Source: Riemerella columbina DSM 16469
GTDB lineage: Bacteria; Bacteroidota; Bacteroidia; Flavobacteriales; Weeksellaceae
Assembly (NCBI RefSeq): GCF_000374405.1
Contig: NZ_KB894229.1
Coordinates: 83,816-147,815, forward strand
Reading direction: 5' to 3'
DNA: 64,000 nucleotides
Positions 26,733-36,147 of this stretch are shown one piece after another. Numbering within the stretch: the first letter of the stretch is position 1; every line of letters begins with the position of its first letter. The notes beneath the pieces were generated by a model that saw nothing but the letters and a program-made list of their open reading frames with translations, did not search any database and was not told the DNA's origin. The position numbers and the translations under genes are program-made.

Positions 26733-27830
26733 ATGAATAACGATGCCATAAGCAATGTTAAAATCAAGCAAATTGCCCTGATTTTAATTATCCTAATATT
26801 ATTTCTACTGATCGCCTACAACTTAGCTATGTTTATTCCATCTTTGTTAGGCGCAATTACACTCTATGTAATTTCTAGAAAATATAATCTTTATCTCATA
26901 GAAAAGAAAAAATGGAAACCGTGGCTCTCCGCTCTCACCATTATGCTTTCTACGATTTTGATACTGATTTTGCCAATGTATTTTTTAGTAGATATGGTGA
27001 TAGAAAAACTGGGGCATGCTAAGAACTATATGGCAAAGTTTAATGATTTCTTAGACAAAATACACCAATATATTTTAGACAAAGTGGGCTTTGATATACT
27101 AAGTCAAGATAATCTGGATAAGGTGAAAGAGCTCGCAGGGACTATATCTACAACAGCGGTTAGCAGTACCTTTAATACCGTTACCGTTGTAAGTTCTGCT
27201 TATTTTATTTTATATTTCATGCTCATTAATCCTAGGGTTTTTGAAAGAATTCTAGTAAAAGCGGCACCACTTAAAAGAACCAATATCAACCTTATTGCGG
27301 ATAAAATTAGAAAAATGATTATTGCCAATGCTATTGGGATTCCTGTGGTTGCCTTAGGACAAGGGATTGTAGCACTGATTGGATATTATATCTTTGGGGC
27401 ACCAAGCCCGATATTATTATTTGCATTAACTGCGGTTTGTTCTATGATTCCTATCGTTGGGGCGTCTATTATCTTTATTCCCGTTGCGCTATTTATGGCG
27501 GCAGAGGGCGATGTAGTTTCGGGGATTGGTATATTTCTATATTGTGTAATTTTAGTGGGGTTAACCGATAATGTTTTAAGGTTTACTTTACTAAAAAAAC
27601 TAGAAGACATCCACCCACTCAATACCGTATTTGGAATTATCTTGGGTATGAATTTATTTGGATTTATGGGCTTAGTATTTGGACCTATTTTAGTATCCGT
27701 TACCTTGTTATTGATACAAGTTTACCAAGACGAGTTTACCGATAATCCAACTCCAGAATTGGTACTCACCGACCAACCTGAGGAAGACAGAGATGATACA
27801 GACTTAATTATTGACCCAAAAGATGCTTAA
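26733..27830 (+). CDS. AI-2E family transporter (PerM/YdiK type)
   Basis: Polytopic membrane protein of 365 residues with about eight hydrophobic segments: two at the N terminus, one near residue 70, a soluble stretch around 95-150, then a C-terminal bundle. The family segment is GIILGMNLFGFMGLVFGPIL. Members export AI-2, solutes or ions, and the substrate here is not known. The acidic tail (PEEDRDDTDLIIDPKDA) is cytoplasmic. Its stop overlaps the next start by one base (TAATG). Confidence 0.88.
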   Translation: MNNDAISNVKIKQIALILIILILFLLIAYNLAMFIPSLLGAITLYVISRKYNLYLIEKKKWKPWLSALTIMLSTILILILPMYFLVDMVIEKLGHAKNYMAKFNDFLDKIHQYILDKVGFDILSQDNLDKVKELAGTISTTAVSSTFNTVTVVSSAYFILYFMLINPRVFERILVKAAPLKRTNINLIADKIRKMIIANAIGIPVVALGQGIVALIGYYIFGAPSPILLFALTAVCSMIPIVGASIIFIPVALFMAAEGDVVSGIGIFLYCVILVGLTDNVLRFTLLKKLEDIHPLNTVFGIILGMNLFGFMGLVFGPILVSVTLLLIQVYQDEFTDNPTPELVLTDQPEEDRDDTDLIIDPKDA

Positions 27831-28066
27831 TGGAACAACCTAGTATCAATCCAGAGATTTTAAAAGAAATTTGTAAAACCAAAATGCCTTTTGGGAAATA
27901 TAAAGATTTCATTTTAGTCGATTTACCTATTGCCTATCTAGAATGGTTTCTAAGACAGGGAGGATTCCCCAAAGGTAAACTAGGCATGCAACTGGCAACC
28001 ATCTACGAAATAAAACTCAATGGTTTAGAAGATATTTTAAGGGAAATTAAAGCCATGCTCAACTAA
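27830..28066 (+). CDS. DUF3820 family protein
   Basis: Small soluble protein of 78 residues, function unknown. The core MPFGKYKDFILVDLPIAYLE, WFLRQGGFPKGKLG is the DUF3820 pattern (sometimes labelled quorum-sensing-regulated virulence factor from one Pseudomonas member, a weak basis here). It is coupled to the transporter by a TAATG overlap. A strong terminator follows. Confidence 0.85.
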   Translation: MEQPSINPEILKEICKTKMPFGKYKDFILVDLPIAYLEWFLRQGGFPKGKLGMQLATIYEIKLNGLEDILREIKAMLN

Positions 28067-28071
28067 AAAGA

Positions 28072-28100
28072 CCCAGCCTCTTTTTCAAGGCTGGGCATTA
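28072..28100. terminator. Terminator between DUF3820 and the zinc peptidase gene
   Basis: GC-rich stem CCCAGCC/GGCTGGG with a 10-nt loop between two convergent genes; probably serves the plus strand and possibly both. Confidence 0.75.
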
Positions 28101-28120
28101 AATTTTTAATAAAGATATAA

Positions 28121-28966
28121 TTACTTCAACAACGCATCAAAAGTATTACCTTGGCGGATGTCGCCTGTTTCATAGCCTTTTAAAAACCACTCTTTTCTTT
28201 GTGCTGAACTACCATGGGTAAAGGCTTCTTGATTCACATAGCCTTGACCGCGCTTTTGGATATTGTCATCCCCTACCGCAGCAGCAGCATCTATGGCACT
28301 TTGGATATCACCAGGTTCTAATATATGCGCTCTATTATCTGTTTTTCTAGCCCAAAGTCCAGCGTAGAAATCAGCTTGAAGTTCTGTCGCCACAGAAATC
28401 CTATTCATTTGCGCTTCAGAATATTTACCGCTGCGTCTCAATTCATTTACTTTTTGAGTTGTTCCAAGTAAAGTTTGGATATGATGTCCTTGTTCATGAG
28501 CCAATACATAGGCAACAGAAAATTCCGTTACTTTCGCACCAAAGCGTTTTTCTAGTTCATTAAAAAAACTCATATCCATATATATACTTTCATCAACAGG
28601 GCAATAGAATGGTCCCATTTCCGATTGTGCTACACCACAGCCCGATTGGGTGACATTTTCAAATAATACAATTTTTGGCTTTCGATATTGCATACCATTT
28701 TCGTTGAATATTTTTTTCCAAGTCATATCATTTTCCGCATGCAACATTTCTATAAACTCTCTCACCTTTAGTTCTTGTTGAGAAAGAGCTCTCTGCTCCG
28801 TTTGGGTAGGTGAAGAAGTAGAACCGATAACGGCAGAAGGATCACCACCAAGAAAAAACACAATAGCCGCAATGATAAGTGTACCTATACCACCCCCTAT
28901 CAATCCCCCGCCTACGCCTCTACCACGGCGATCATCAATTTCACTTCTGTTATTTGTCCATTTCAT
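28121..28966 (-). CDS. Neutral zinc metallopeptidase, YpfJ family
   Basis: Membrane-anchored putative metallopeptidase of 281 residues. A glycine-rich start leads into one helix (about 20-40, GGGLIGGGIGTLIIAAIVFF). The zinc motif HEQGHH is in SVAYVLAHEQGHHIQTLLG, with a possible third ligand in TELQADFYAGLWA. The C-terminal FTHGSSAQRKEWFLKGYETG is characteristic of the family. Substrates are unknown. Monocistronic. Confidence 0.9.
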   Translation of the reverse strand: MKWTNNRSEIDDRRGRGVGGGLIGGGIGTLIIAAIVFFLGGDPSAVIGSTSSPTQTEQRALSQQELKVREFIEMLHAENDMTWKKIFNENGMQYRKPKIVLFENVTQSGCGVAQSEMGPFYCPVDESIYMDMSFFNELEKRFGAKVTEFSVAYVLAHEQGHHIQTLLGTTQKVNELRRSGKYSEAQMNRISVATELQADFYAGLWARKTDNRAHILEPGDIQSAIDAAAAVGDDNIQKRGQGYVNQEAFTHGSSAQRKEWFLKGYETGDIRQGNTFDALLK

Positions 28967-29114
28967 AAGTCTATGTTTTAAATTTTGGGTTAAAATACAA
29001 AATTATTTGATGTGAGCAATCTTCGTTACCACATTTTAAAAGTATTTAACCCTATCAATTATCAAACCATTTTAATAGATTGATATTAAAAAGTAATTTA
29101 TCAGATAAAAATGA

Positions 29115-29600
29115 TTAGATATTATTTTTAAAGTCTACCATTTTGAGTGCAGTAATCGCCGCCTCTACCCCTTTATTTCCTAGAGCACCACCACTCCTTG
29201 CGATAGACTGCTCTTTGGTATCGTCCGTCAAAACACAGAAAATAGTAGGGGTTTGGGTTTGGGTATTGCACGCGGTAATGCCTTGGGTCACACCTTGACA
29301 AACATAATCAAAATGCGAGGTTTCCCCACGAATCACACAGCCAATCGCTATGATGGCATCAAAGTACTGGTCTCTAGCACATAGACGCATCGCGGCATAA
29401 CTCAATTCAAATGCACCTGGCACATAATATACTTTTATTCGCTCTCGCTTTACCCCATGTTTTAGCAGGGTTTCTATTGCCCCATCTCTTAAATTAAAGG
29501 TTACAAAATCATTCCACTCGGAAACGACAATGCCGATGTTGAACGCATCGGCATCATTAATTTGGAGTGGCTTATAATCAGAAAGATTATCCGTTGCCAT
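29115..29600 (-). CDS. ribH: 6,7-dimethyl-8-ribityllumazine synthase
   Basis: Condenses 5-amino-6-ribitylaminouracil with 3,4-dihydroxy-2-butanone 4-phosphate in riboflavin synthesis. VPGAFELSYAA, GCVIRGETSHFDYVCQGVTQ and the C-terminal GNKGVEAA are family hallmarks, including the catalytic His in SHFDYV. 161 residues. It lies 14 bp after the TPR membrane protein gene. No FMN riboswitch was found upstream. Confidence 0.96.
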   Translation of the reverse strand: MATDNLSDYKPLQINDADAFNIGIVVSEWNDFVTFNLRDGAIETLLKHGVKRERIKVYYVPGAFELSYAAMRLCARDQYFDAIIAIGCVIRGETSHFDYVCQGVTQGITACNTQTQTPTIFCVLTDDTKEQSIARSGGALGNKGVEAAITALKMVDFKNNI

Positions 29601-29614
29601 AATTTTTATTTTAA

Positions 29615-30328
29615 TTAATAATATTTTACCATTTCAATGTAAGCGTCTGACGCCCCACCATCGTAATCTTGGTATTTTTCTTCAATGGTCTCAAAGTATT
29701 TTTTGGCATCTGCATTCTTTTTAAGCGCTAGTGCCATCACTCCCGCTTTTCTTGTAAAGTAATAAGAAGTATACGGGTCATCCGATACTGATGAAGCCTT
29801 GCCATACTGTGCCATAGCCTCGTCTGATTTGTTAAGACTTGCTAAACAGTCTCCCATAGCCCCATGTTTTAGTGCCATTAAAATTTTATTGTCTGATTTA
29901 AACGCATCTAATAAATCATAAGCCTCCTGGTATTTACCTTCTTTATATTTGATAAGTCCTGCTTCATAGGCAGACAATTTACCAACTTTAGTACCACCAT
30001 ACTCGTTAAAAGTTCCTAAAAAGCCTGGGTTGGTTGTAGATTTACCCCCTAACGCTTTAGCATCATCGCCATCGGCTTGTGCCTTTTGCGCAGCTAGATA
30101 GCTCATCGTGGCTTCTTGATTTTTAGGTGCTACAACAAATTGTTGATAGGCAAAATAACCAAAAATTGCTAATAAAATAAGACCAAACCCTATCATTAAA
30201 TGTTTGGCATATTTTTCAATGAATTTTTCGGACTTTAGTGCCGACTGGTCTAATTCTTCAAAAATTTCTACCGTTTCCTTTCCTTCTTTTATTTGCTCTT
30301 TGCTGAGTTTATTAAATCTCTTAGCCAT
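29615..30328 (-). CDS. TPR-containing membrane protein (YfgM-like)
   Basis: 237 residues: cytoplasmic N terminus (about 1-45), one membrane helix (about 46-65, LMIGFGLILLAIFGYFAYQQ) and a helical C-terminal part with TPR-like repeats (LIKYKEGKYQEAYDLLDAF, AMGDCLASLNKSDEAMAQYG, KNADAKKYFETIEEKY). It resembles YfgM, a periplasmic chaperone linked to the Sec translocon in E. coli, but that role is not shown here. 14 bp upstream of ribH, so likely cotranscribed. Confidence 0.8.
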   Translation of the reverse strand: MAKRFNKLSKEQIKEGKETVEIFEELDQSALKSEKFIEKYAKHLMIGFGLILLAIFGYFAYQQFVVAPKNQEATMSYLAAQKAQADGDDAKALGGKSTTNPGFLGTFNEYGGTKVGKLSAYEAGLIKYKEGKYQEAYDLLDAFKSDNKILMALKHGAMGDCLASLNKSDEAMAQYGKASSVSDDPYTSYYFTRKAGVMALALKKNADAKKYFETIEEKYQDYDGGASDAYIEMVKYY

Positions 30329-30388
30329 TGTTATATTTTATTTAATTCGCAAATTTAGTTTTTTCTTTGCTGATATACAAAAACTTAT

Positions 30389-30925
30389 TTAATATTCTAA
30401 AATTTGATACACTTCGGCATCAAATTGTTTTAGTTTTTCTACACCTTTGAGGTCTTTTAATCCAATTAAAAAACTAAACTGCTTTACTTCTGCACCTTGT
30501 TTCTTTACAAGCATCGCTGCTGCTTCGGTAGTTCCTCCAGTAGCCAATAAATCGTCATGGATTAGCACTCTATCGCCTTTTTTAATTTGCCCTTCTTTCA
30601 TTTCAATTTCTGAAGAACCATATTCTAGTTCATATTTCTGTGATACAAATGGCGGCGGCAATTTTCCTTTTTTTCTAATAAGCACAAATGGAACGCCTAA
30701 TTTTACCGCTATGGCAATCCCAAATAAAAAGCCTCTACTTTCAATACCACAAACCACATCTACCTTCCCACGGCTAAATTCTACCAAATCTTGAATGACT
30801 TCTTCGTATAATTCTGGATATAAGAATATCGGGGTAATATCTTTAAACTGAATGCCTTCCTTTGGAAAATCAGGAATATTTTCAATTGTAGCTTCTAATT
30901 TTTCAATTAATTTTTTATTTTTCAT
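30389..30925 (-). CDS. apt: Adenine phosphoribosyltransferase
   Basis: Purine salvage enzyme making AMP from adenine and PRPP. IPDFPKEGIQFKDITP is the APRT N terminus, GIESRGFLFG and RKKGKLPPP the base/dimer region, and the PRPP motif is in RVLIHDDLLATGGTTEAA. 178 residues, normal. 17 bp after the upstream lipoprotein gene, which suggests cotranscription. Confidence 0.96.
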   Translation of the reverse strand: MKNKKLIEKLEATIENIPDFPKEGIQFKDITPIFLYPELYEEVIQDLVEFSRGKVDVVCGIESRGFLFGIAIAVKLGVPFVLIRKKGKLPPPFVSQKYELEYGSSEIEMKEGQIKKGDRVLIHDDLLATGGTTEAAAMLVKKQGAEVKQFSFLIGLKDLKGVEKLKQFDAEVYQILEY

Positions 30926-30942
30926 TCTATTATATAAATATG

Positions 30943-32091
30943 TTATTGCTTTTGCGATGAGTTGATTTTATAACCGACAATCTTCCAACCATTATCCGTA
31001 GATTTTAGTGTATATACAGCGTCCAAAACGCTAACATTACCATTGTTATCAGTTACATTATAAGTAGCGTTCACCGTCGCGTTATTGTTATCCGTAGAAG
31101 TGGTACGCAGGCTTTTAACTGCAATGGTCTTAACAGAACCAAAACCAGAAGTCGGGTTAGAAAACTGTTCGTAAGACCCCCATTTTGGATTAGATGCCGA
31201 CTCATAAGCCGCACGCAAGTTTTGACTTCCTATATTATTAAGAAAACTTTTTACCGCTATTTTGGGATCTGGTTTATTTTTTGGTGTAGCCTCTTCATTA
31301 GCCACTGTTTCTTCATCGGTTTCTGCTGTCGTGTCATCTATAATATCTTCCTCTATCACTACTGGAACTTTTAGAACCTCTTCATTTACTGGCACCCCCT
31401 TTTTTAGCATTTTAAGTAACTTTTTAGAAGTTTTTACTGACACCTGAACATCTATCATACCATCCACTACTTTTTCTCTAGGTAGAGAAGTCATCTTTAG
31501 ATTAAAGCCTCTAAAATTATTATCTAACATTAAGTTTTTAGAGGTGAGCAATCTTTCACCGTTGCTAAATACTTCTAGCGTAGTTTCCAGCCCTGCGTTA
31601 GAAAACTCTACGAGATTATCCGATTGATCAACCAATCTAGGGATAATTTGTAAAGCAGTACCATTAGCGTAGGGTTGAACTTCTATACTAATAGAACTCG
31701 CCTTTATATCATTTGGATCATGTTTGGTAGGCTCTTGGCTTTGGAAAATATTCATATACCCTAAAGATGGTGGTGCTGTACTACTCCATTCAATGCCATT
31801 TTTCTGAGCCACTTCATTAGCCATTTGTAATATTTCTGGCACTTTTTTACCATTGAGCAATTGAGATAACGCATTGAGCTCTTGGATATCACCTTCTTTA
31901 TCCACGCCGAAAGTTTTTAAAATATAAAGTGCCTCATTGAATTTTATCTGTTCAATAGTCGTTAAGTCAGAAGACATATCATTAATACTGGATTGGAAAT
32001 TTTTAATGTTACTCCCATCTACAGTATCCTTTTTACAACCTACAAAAAGCAGTAGGATAAAAGCGAAGAATAAATATTTTATTTTGTTCAT
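30943..32091 (-). CDS. Hypothetical lipoprotein
   Basis: Lipoprotein signal peptide (MNKIKYLFFAFILLLFVGC, lipobox LFVGC) with mature Cys19. The 382-residue body has an N-terminal region of DUF6694-like composition (not firmly assigned), an acidic low-complexity linker around residues 243-270 and a C-terminal ~100-residue domain with an NTF2/lumazine-binding-like pattern (SFLNNIGSQNLRAAYESASN, YTLKSTDNGWKIVGYKI). Function unknown. It precedes apt by 17 bp. Confidence 0.7.
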   Translation of the reverse strand: MNKIKYLFFAFILLLFVGCKKDTVDGSNIKNFQSSINDMSSDLTTIEQIKFNEALYILKTFGVDKEGDIQELNALSQLLNGKKVPEILQMANEVAQKNGIEWSSTAPPSLGYMNIFQSQEPTKHDPNDIKASSISIEVQPYANGTALQIIPRLVDQSDNLVEFSNAGLETTLEVFSNGERLLTSKNLMLDNNFRGFNLKMTSLPREKVVDGMIDVQVSVKTSKKLLKMLKKGVPVNEEVLKVPVVIEEDIIDDTTAETDEETVANEEATPKNKPDPKIAVKSFLNNIGSQNLRAAYESASNPKWGSYEQFSNPTSGFGSVKTIAVKSLRTTSTDNNNATVNATYNVTDNNGNVSVLDAVYTLKSTDNGWKIVGYKINSSQKQ

Positions 32092-32124
32092 TGGTATTTA
32101 AAATTTTAATGCTTCACAAAAATA

Positions 32125-32156
32125 AGAAAATCCCGATAAATGTATCGAGATTTTCT
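32125..32156 (-). terminator. Terminator of the alternative complex III operon
   Basis: Stem AGAAAATC-CGATA/TATCG-GATTTTCT with one mismatch and a 4-nt loop, T-rich on the minus strand after it. It lies 22 bp after the actF stop. Confidence 0.75.
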
Positions 32157-32178
32157 TTATAATTTAAATATCAATTCA

Positions 32179-33510
32179 TTAAAACGGATACTCATAGATT
32201 TCTGATTCGTGTAGATAAGGGTTTCCTGTAGGGATCAATTTAGTTTTTGACAATTGTGTCATTACAACAAAAATGAATAATCCTAACACAAATAATACCG
32301 AACCTAAAACTAATAACAATACTGTTACATTAGGCCAATATGGACCTACAGTTCCTGGCATCACCATATTAAAGTAATCTACAATATGACCAAGAATTAC
32401 AATAACTGCCATGGTAGTTACCACTGTGTAATTTCTCTTAATACTACTACTAACCATTACTAATAACGGAATTAAGAAGTTTAAGATTAACATTGGTAAG
32501 AATGTAGGCGCATAATATTCAAATCTACCGAAGAAATAATTGACTTCTTCTGGAATATTCGCGTACCAATACAACATAAACTGTGCAAACCAAGTATAAG
32601 TCCAAAGCATACTGGTAGCAAATAGATATTTACCAAGGTCGTGAAGGTGGTTATCATTAAACTGAGGTAAAAATCCATTCTTCTTAAGGTAAACACTAAT
32701 CAAAATAATAACTGCAATGGCACTCGTTAAACAACTTACCATAGAATACCAAATATACATAGTGGAATACCAGTGTGGGTCAATAGACATCAACCAGTCC
32801 CAAGCCCAACATGCAGAGGCAAAACCAAAGAATGCAATATAGCCCACATTCCATCTGTAAAGCATCTGATAATCTCTAGGGGATTTAGTAGCATCTACTT
32901 TCTTAGACATTTGTCTTAATTTCCATGCAAAGAACGAAGCACCAATCACATAGATCAAATTTCTCACTACATAAAATGGAATATTTAAGAACTTTTTCTT
33001 TTCATATAGTATCACATCAAAGTGTGGATCATTAGGATCAGTTAAGGATGGATCCATCCAATGGAATAAATGCCCGATATGCGAAACATTTAACGCCATA
33101 ATGATTAAAAGAATGGCACCTCCAAAAGGGATATAAGCTCCAATAGCTTCCATGACTCTTGTGATGATAATTGGCCAACCTGCATGCGCCGCATGTTGTA
33201 CAGAATAGAAAAACATCACACAACAAGCTAAACCAAAAGCAAAAACTGCTACCAAGTGGATGGCTGCTAGTGGCTGGTTATGTACCTGCATTTTAGCATG
33301 GTCTAAGTGTGCCGCATGATCTTGAGGCCCTACCATTTCGCTAGAGTGTGTAGGATTATGGTGACCAGAAGCATGAACAACTTCCATCATATGTTCTACT
33401 TTCGCATCATCTATTCCATGATTCAAGAAGTAACCAGCACCAAAAAGCACTAATCCCAAAACGATGAATACGATAGAATACAATCTTAATTTCGGTGAAA
33501 AACTATACAT
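32179..33510 (-). CDS. actF: Alternative complex III subunit ActF (membrane)
   Basis: Polytopic subunit of the quinol:electron-acceptor oxidoreductase. It is related to ActC/NrfD but lacks cofactors. About ten hydrophobic segments are visible. A His-rich extracytoplasmic stretch lies near residues 40-75 (VHASGHHNPTHSSEMVG). VILYEKKKFLNIPFYVVRN and WAWDWLMSIDPHWYSTMYIW are typical of ActF. 443 residues. Last gene of the actABCDEF operon, 14 bp after actE. Confidence 0.92.
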   Translation of the reverse strand: MYSFSPKLRLYSIVFIVLGLVLFGAGYFLNHGIDDAKVEHMMEVVHASGHHNPTHSSEMVGPQDHAAHLDHAKMQVHNQPLAAIHLVAVFAFGLACCVMFFYSVQHAAHAGWPIIITRVMEAIGAYIPFGGAILLIIMALNVSHIGHLFHWMDPSLTDPNDPHFDVILYEKKKFLNIPFYVVRNLIYVIGASFFAWKLRQMSKKVDATKSPRDYQMLYRWNVGYIAFFGFASACWAWDWLMSIDPHWYSTMYIWYSMVSCLTSAIAVIILISVYLKKNGFLPQFNDNHLHDLGKYLFATSMLWTYTWFAQFMLYWYANIPEEVNYFFGRFEYYAPTFLPMLILNFLIPLLVMVSSSIKRNYTVVTTMAVIVILGHIVDYFNMVMPGTVGPYWPNVTVLLLVLGSVLFVLGLFIFVVMTQLSKTKLIPTGNPYLHESEIYEYPF

Positions 33511-33524
33511 TTTCTTTAGTTTAT

Positions 33525-34232
33525 TTATTTAGTATTGTCTTTATTTTCTTCTGCAGGTGCTACGGTTGCATCACTTTGTGTAGTGTTTGCCTCAGCACTA
33601 ACGCCCCCTTTAAACGCTTCCATTACATAGAGCGCCACTCTCCATCTATCGCCAGGTTTCAATTGTCCTGCATAAGACCCCATGGCGTTTCTACCATTCG
33701 TTAATACATAATGTACAGAACCTATGGTAATGTCTCTATCTGCATATTTTGGCACACCTACATACGCCCCTGTCTTTACGATAGGTCCTTGTCCATCACC
33801 TTCCTTACCGTGGCAAGCTGCACAAGTGAGTTCATATAAATGTTTCCCTCTTTGGATATCTTTTGCTCTATTGGCAGGATCCAAAGGTGAGTTCACTACA
33901 GTTTTAGATGCATCATAGCCCGCATTGTATTCGTCTGGTGTCATTGTAGATTGTGGTGTACTTTCCACAATACCTTCTGGGTTTTGAGAAACGGTTCCAG
34001 GAACAAGGTATAATCCCGTAGCACCACTTTGTTTTACGAAAGCAGGAATCTCATTCTGATCTTTACGATATGGATCTTCAGCTTTCATCAATGGATCATA
34101 AGCCACTGGGAAATACATATCTGGAAAGTATACTAATGGGACATTTTCTTTTGGTCCGCAAGAATTAAGCACTACTGCTAACAAACCAAAGATACCTGAT
34201 ATTTTAAAAATATTTTTCTTCATGTTAAGCAT
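33525..34232 (-). CDS. actE: Alternative complex III subunit ActE (monohaem cytochrome c lipoprotein)
   Basis: Electron-carrying subunit of complex III. A lipoprotein signal ends at LNSC (cysteine near residue 25). One haem c site, CAACH, is in LYELTCAACHGKEGDGQGP, and a distal Met is available in the C-terminal NAMGSYAGQL. The acidic C-terminal tail is low-complexity. 235 residues. Overlaps the end of actD by 8 bp. Confidence 0.92.
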   Translation of the reverse strand: MLNMKKNIFKISGIFGLLAVVLNSCGPKENVPLVYFPDMYFPVAYDPLMKAEDPYRKDQNEIPAFVKQSGATGLYLVPGTVSQNPEGIVESTPQSTMTPDEYNAGYDASKTVVNSPLDPANRAKDIQRGKHLYELTCAACHGKEGDGQGPIVKTGAYVGVPKYADRDITIGSVHYVLTNGRNAMGSYAGQLKPGDRWRVALYVMEAFKGGVSAEANTTQSDATVAPAEENKDNTK

Positions 34233-34746
34233 CTTTTATCGTTATTTCTTCTACTCCAGTCTCGATGAGTAGTTGTTTAATGGTATCAACATCCGAAGAT
34301 ACAAATTCCATAAGAAACTTATCGTCCGTAGTTCTTGGATCAGGGTTCTGAGGTTTAGCCCCTGGATACATTTTATTTCTAAATAAGAAAGTCAAAGACA
34401 TTAAGTGAGCAGAACAGAACACCATTAACTCAAACATTGGAACTACGAAGGCTGGCATATTGTGTGCCCAGTCAAATGCTGGTTTACCACCGATATTTTG
34501 TGGCCAGTCGTGGTTCATCGTATACCAAGTCATTAGTGCACCAATGGTTACACCATAAACTGCATAGATAAATGCCGCATCTGAAATTCTTGTTTTTTTA
34601 AGTCCTAAAGCTTTATCCAATCCGTGAACTGGAAAAGGGGTATAAACTTCGGCAATTTCAATGCCTTTTTCTCTAAATGCTTTTACGCCGTGCATCAAAT
34701 CATCGTCATCGCCGTAAAGCCCATATATTCTTTTAGTGGTGCTCAT
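34225..34746 (-). CDS. actD: Alternative complex III subunit ActD (DUF3341)
   Basis: Small membrane subunit with two hydrophobic helices (around AFIYAVYGVTIGALMTWYTM and FVVPMFELMVFCSAHLMSL) and a conserved N terminus (KRIYGLYGDDDDLMHGVKAF, REKGIEIAEVYTPFPVHGLD) as in DUF3341. I chose the start MSTTKRIYG at 34746; a longer frame from 34773 adds nine residues. The chosen start overlaps the actC 3' end by 14 bp. 173 residues. Confidence 0.9.
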   Translation of the reverse strand: MSTTKRIYGLYGDDDDLMHGVKAFREKGIEIAEVYTPFPVHGLDKALGLKKTRISDAAFIYAVYGVTIGALMTWYTMNHDWPQNIGGKPAFDWAHNMPAFVVPMFELMVFCSAHLMSLTFLFRNKMYPGAKPQNPDPRTTDDKFLMEFVSSDVDTIKQLLIETGVEEITIKDA

Positions 34747-36130
34747 CTCCTTCTTTTGCTTTATAAGTTTCACCTGAAATTTTCAAAATACTCTTCAATT
34801 CCGCTTGTGCAATCACAGGGAATGTTCTCGCATATAATAAGAACAGTACAGAGAAGAATCCAATCGTTCCTAAATATACACCTACATCAATAATGGTAGG
34901 TTTAAACATCGTCCAAGAACCTGGCAGGTAGTCACGAGACAAGTTAATAACGATAATGTCAAAACGCTCAAACCACATACCAATGTTAATAACTAAGGCA
35001 ATCAAGAATGTGGCGATGATATTCGTTCTTATCTTCTTGAACCAGAATAATGCTGGAATTACAAGGTTACAGATAATCAATGCCCAGAATGCCCACCAGT
35101 AAGGCCCTGTTGCCGCTCCTGGCGTTAAGTAAGCAAAGTCTTCAAAACGGCTACCAGAATACCATGCAATAAAATACTCACACGCATAAGCTACCGTTAC
35201 CATACCACCCGTTAAGATAATTACGATATTCATAATTTCAATGTGGTACATGGTGATATACTCTTCTAGGTGACATACTTTTCTCGCAACTAAAAGAAGC
35301 GTTTGTACCATAGCAAATCCTGAGAAAATCGCCCCTGCTACGAAGTATGGTGGATAGATGGTAGAGTGCCATCCTTTAATTACCGATGTAGCAAAGTCAA
35401 AAGATACCGTGGTGTGTACCGAGAATACCAATGGCGTTGCTAAACCTGCTAATACCAAAGATAATTCTTCGAATCGTTGCCAATGTTTGGCTTTTCCACC
35501 CCAGCCAAAGGCTAATATGGTATAGATTTTCTTGGTAAATGGTGTTTTTGCTCTATCTCTAATCATGGCAAAGTCAGGGATAAGTCCCATAAACCAGAAT
35601 ACTACGGATACCGAGAAATAAGTAGAAATCGCAAATACATCCCAAAGTAGCGGTGAGTTGAAGTTAGTCCAAAGTGAACCAAATTGGTTTGGTAACGGGA
35701 ATACCCAATAACCTACCCAAACTCTACCCATGTGAATCACTGGGAAGATGGCCGCTTGTACTACCGCAAAAATCGTCATCGCTTCTGCAGAACGGTTTAC
35801 GGACATTCTCCATCTTTGTCTAAATAATAAAAGTACGGCGGAAATCAATGTACCGGCGTGACCAATACCTACCCACCATACGAAGTTGGTAATATCCCAA
35901 CCCCAGTTGATGGTTCTATTAAGTCCCCATGCACCAATACCCGTACCAATGGTATAAGCGATACAGCCAAATCCATAAATGAATAATACTAAGGCAGCGT
36001 AGAGAGATGCCCACCACAACTTACCTGCTCTTTCTTCTATAGGCTTTACGATATCAACAGTAATGTCGTGATAAGTTTTATGTCCTATAATTAAAGGTTC
36101 CCTAATTGGAGCTTCGTAATGTCCTGACAT
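34733..36130 (-). CDS. actC: Alternative complex III subunit ActC (NrfD-like)
   Basis: Polytopic quinol-interacting subunit of the NrfD/PsrC family, about ten hydrophobic segments in 465 residues. Conserved stretches include WGWDITNFVWWVGIGHAGTL, SRFEDFAYLTPGAATGPYWW and MWFERFDIIVINLSRDYLPG. It starts 17 bp after actB and overlaps actD. It anchors the periplasmic Fe-S and haem subunits. Confidence 0.95.
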   Translation of the reverse strand: MSGHYEAPIREPLIIGHKTYHDITVDIVKPIEERAGKLWWASLYAALVLFIYGFGCIAYTIGTGIGAWGLNRTINWGWDITNFVWWVGIGHAGTLISAVLLLFRQRWRMSVNRSAEAMTIFAVVQAAIFPVIHMGRVWVGYWVFPLPNQFGSLWTNFNSPLLWDVFAISTYFSVSVVFWFMGLIPDFAMIRDRAKTPFTKKIYTILAFGWGGKAKHWQRFEELSLVLAGLATPLVFSVHTTVSFDFATSVIKGWHSTIYPPYFVAGAIFSGFAMVQTLLLVARKVCHLEEYITMYHIEIMNIVIILTGGMVTVAYACEYFIAWYSGSRFEDFAYLTPGAATGPYWWAFWALIICNLVIPALFWFKKIRTNIIATFLIALVINIGMWFERFDIIVINLSRDYLPGSWTMFKPTIIDVGVYLGTIGFFSVLFLLYARTFPVIAQAELKSILKISGETYKAKEGDEHH

Positions 36131-36147
36131 GTTTTACCTTTTTATAA

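Noticed and set aside
29601..30388. FMN riboswitch controlling ribH
   Set aside because: The region upstream of ribH is a coding gene 14 bp away, and no RFN-type conserved stems were seen further up.
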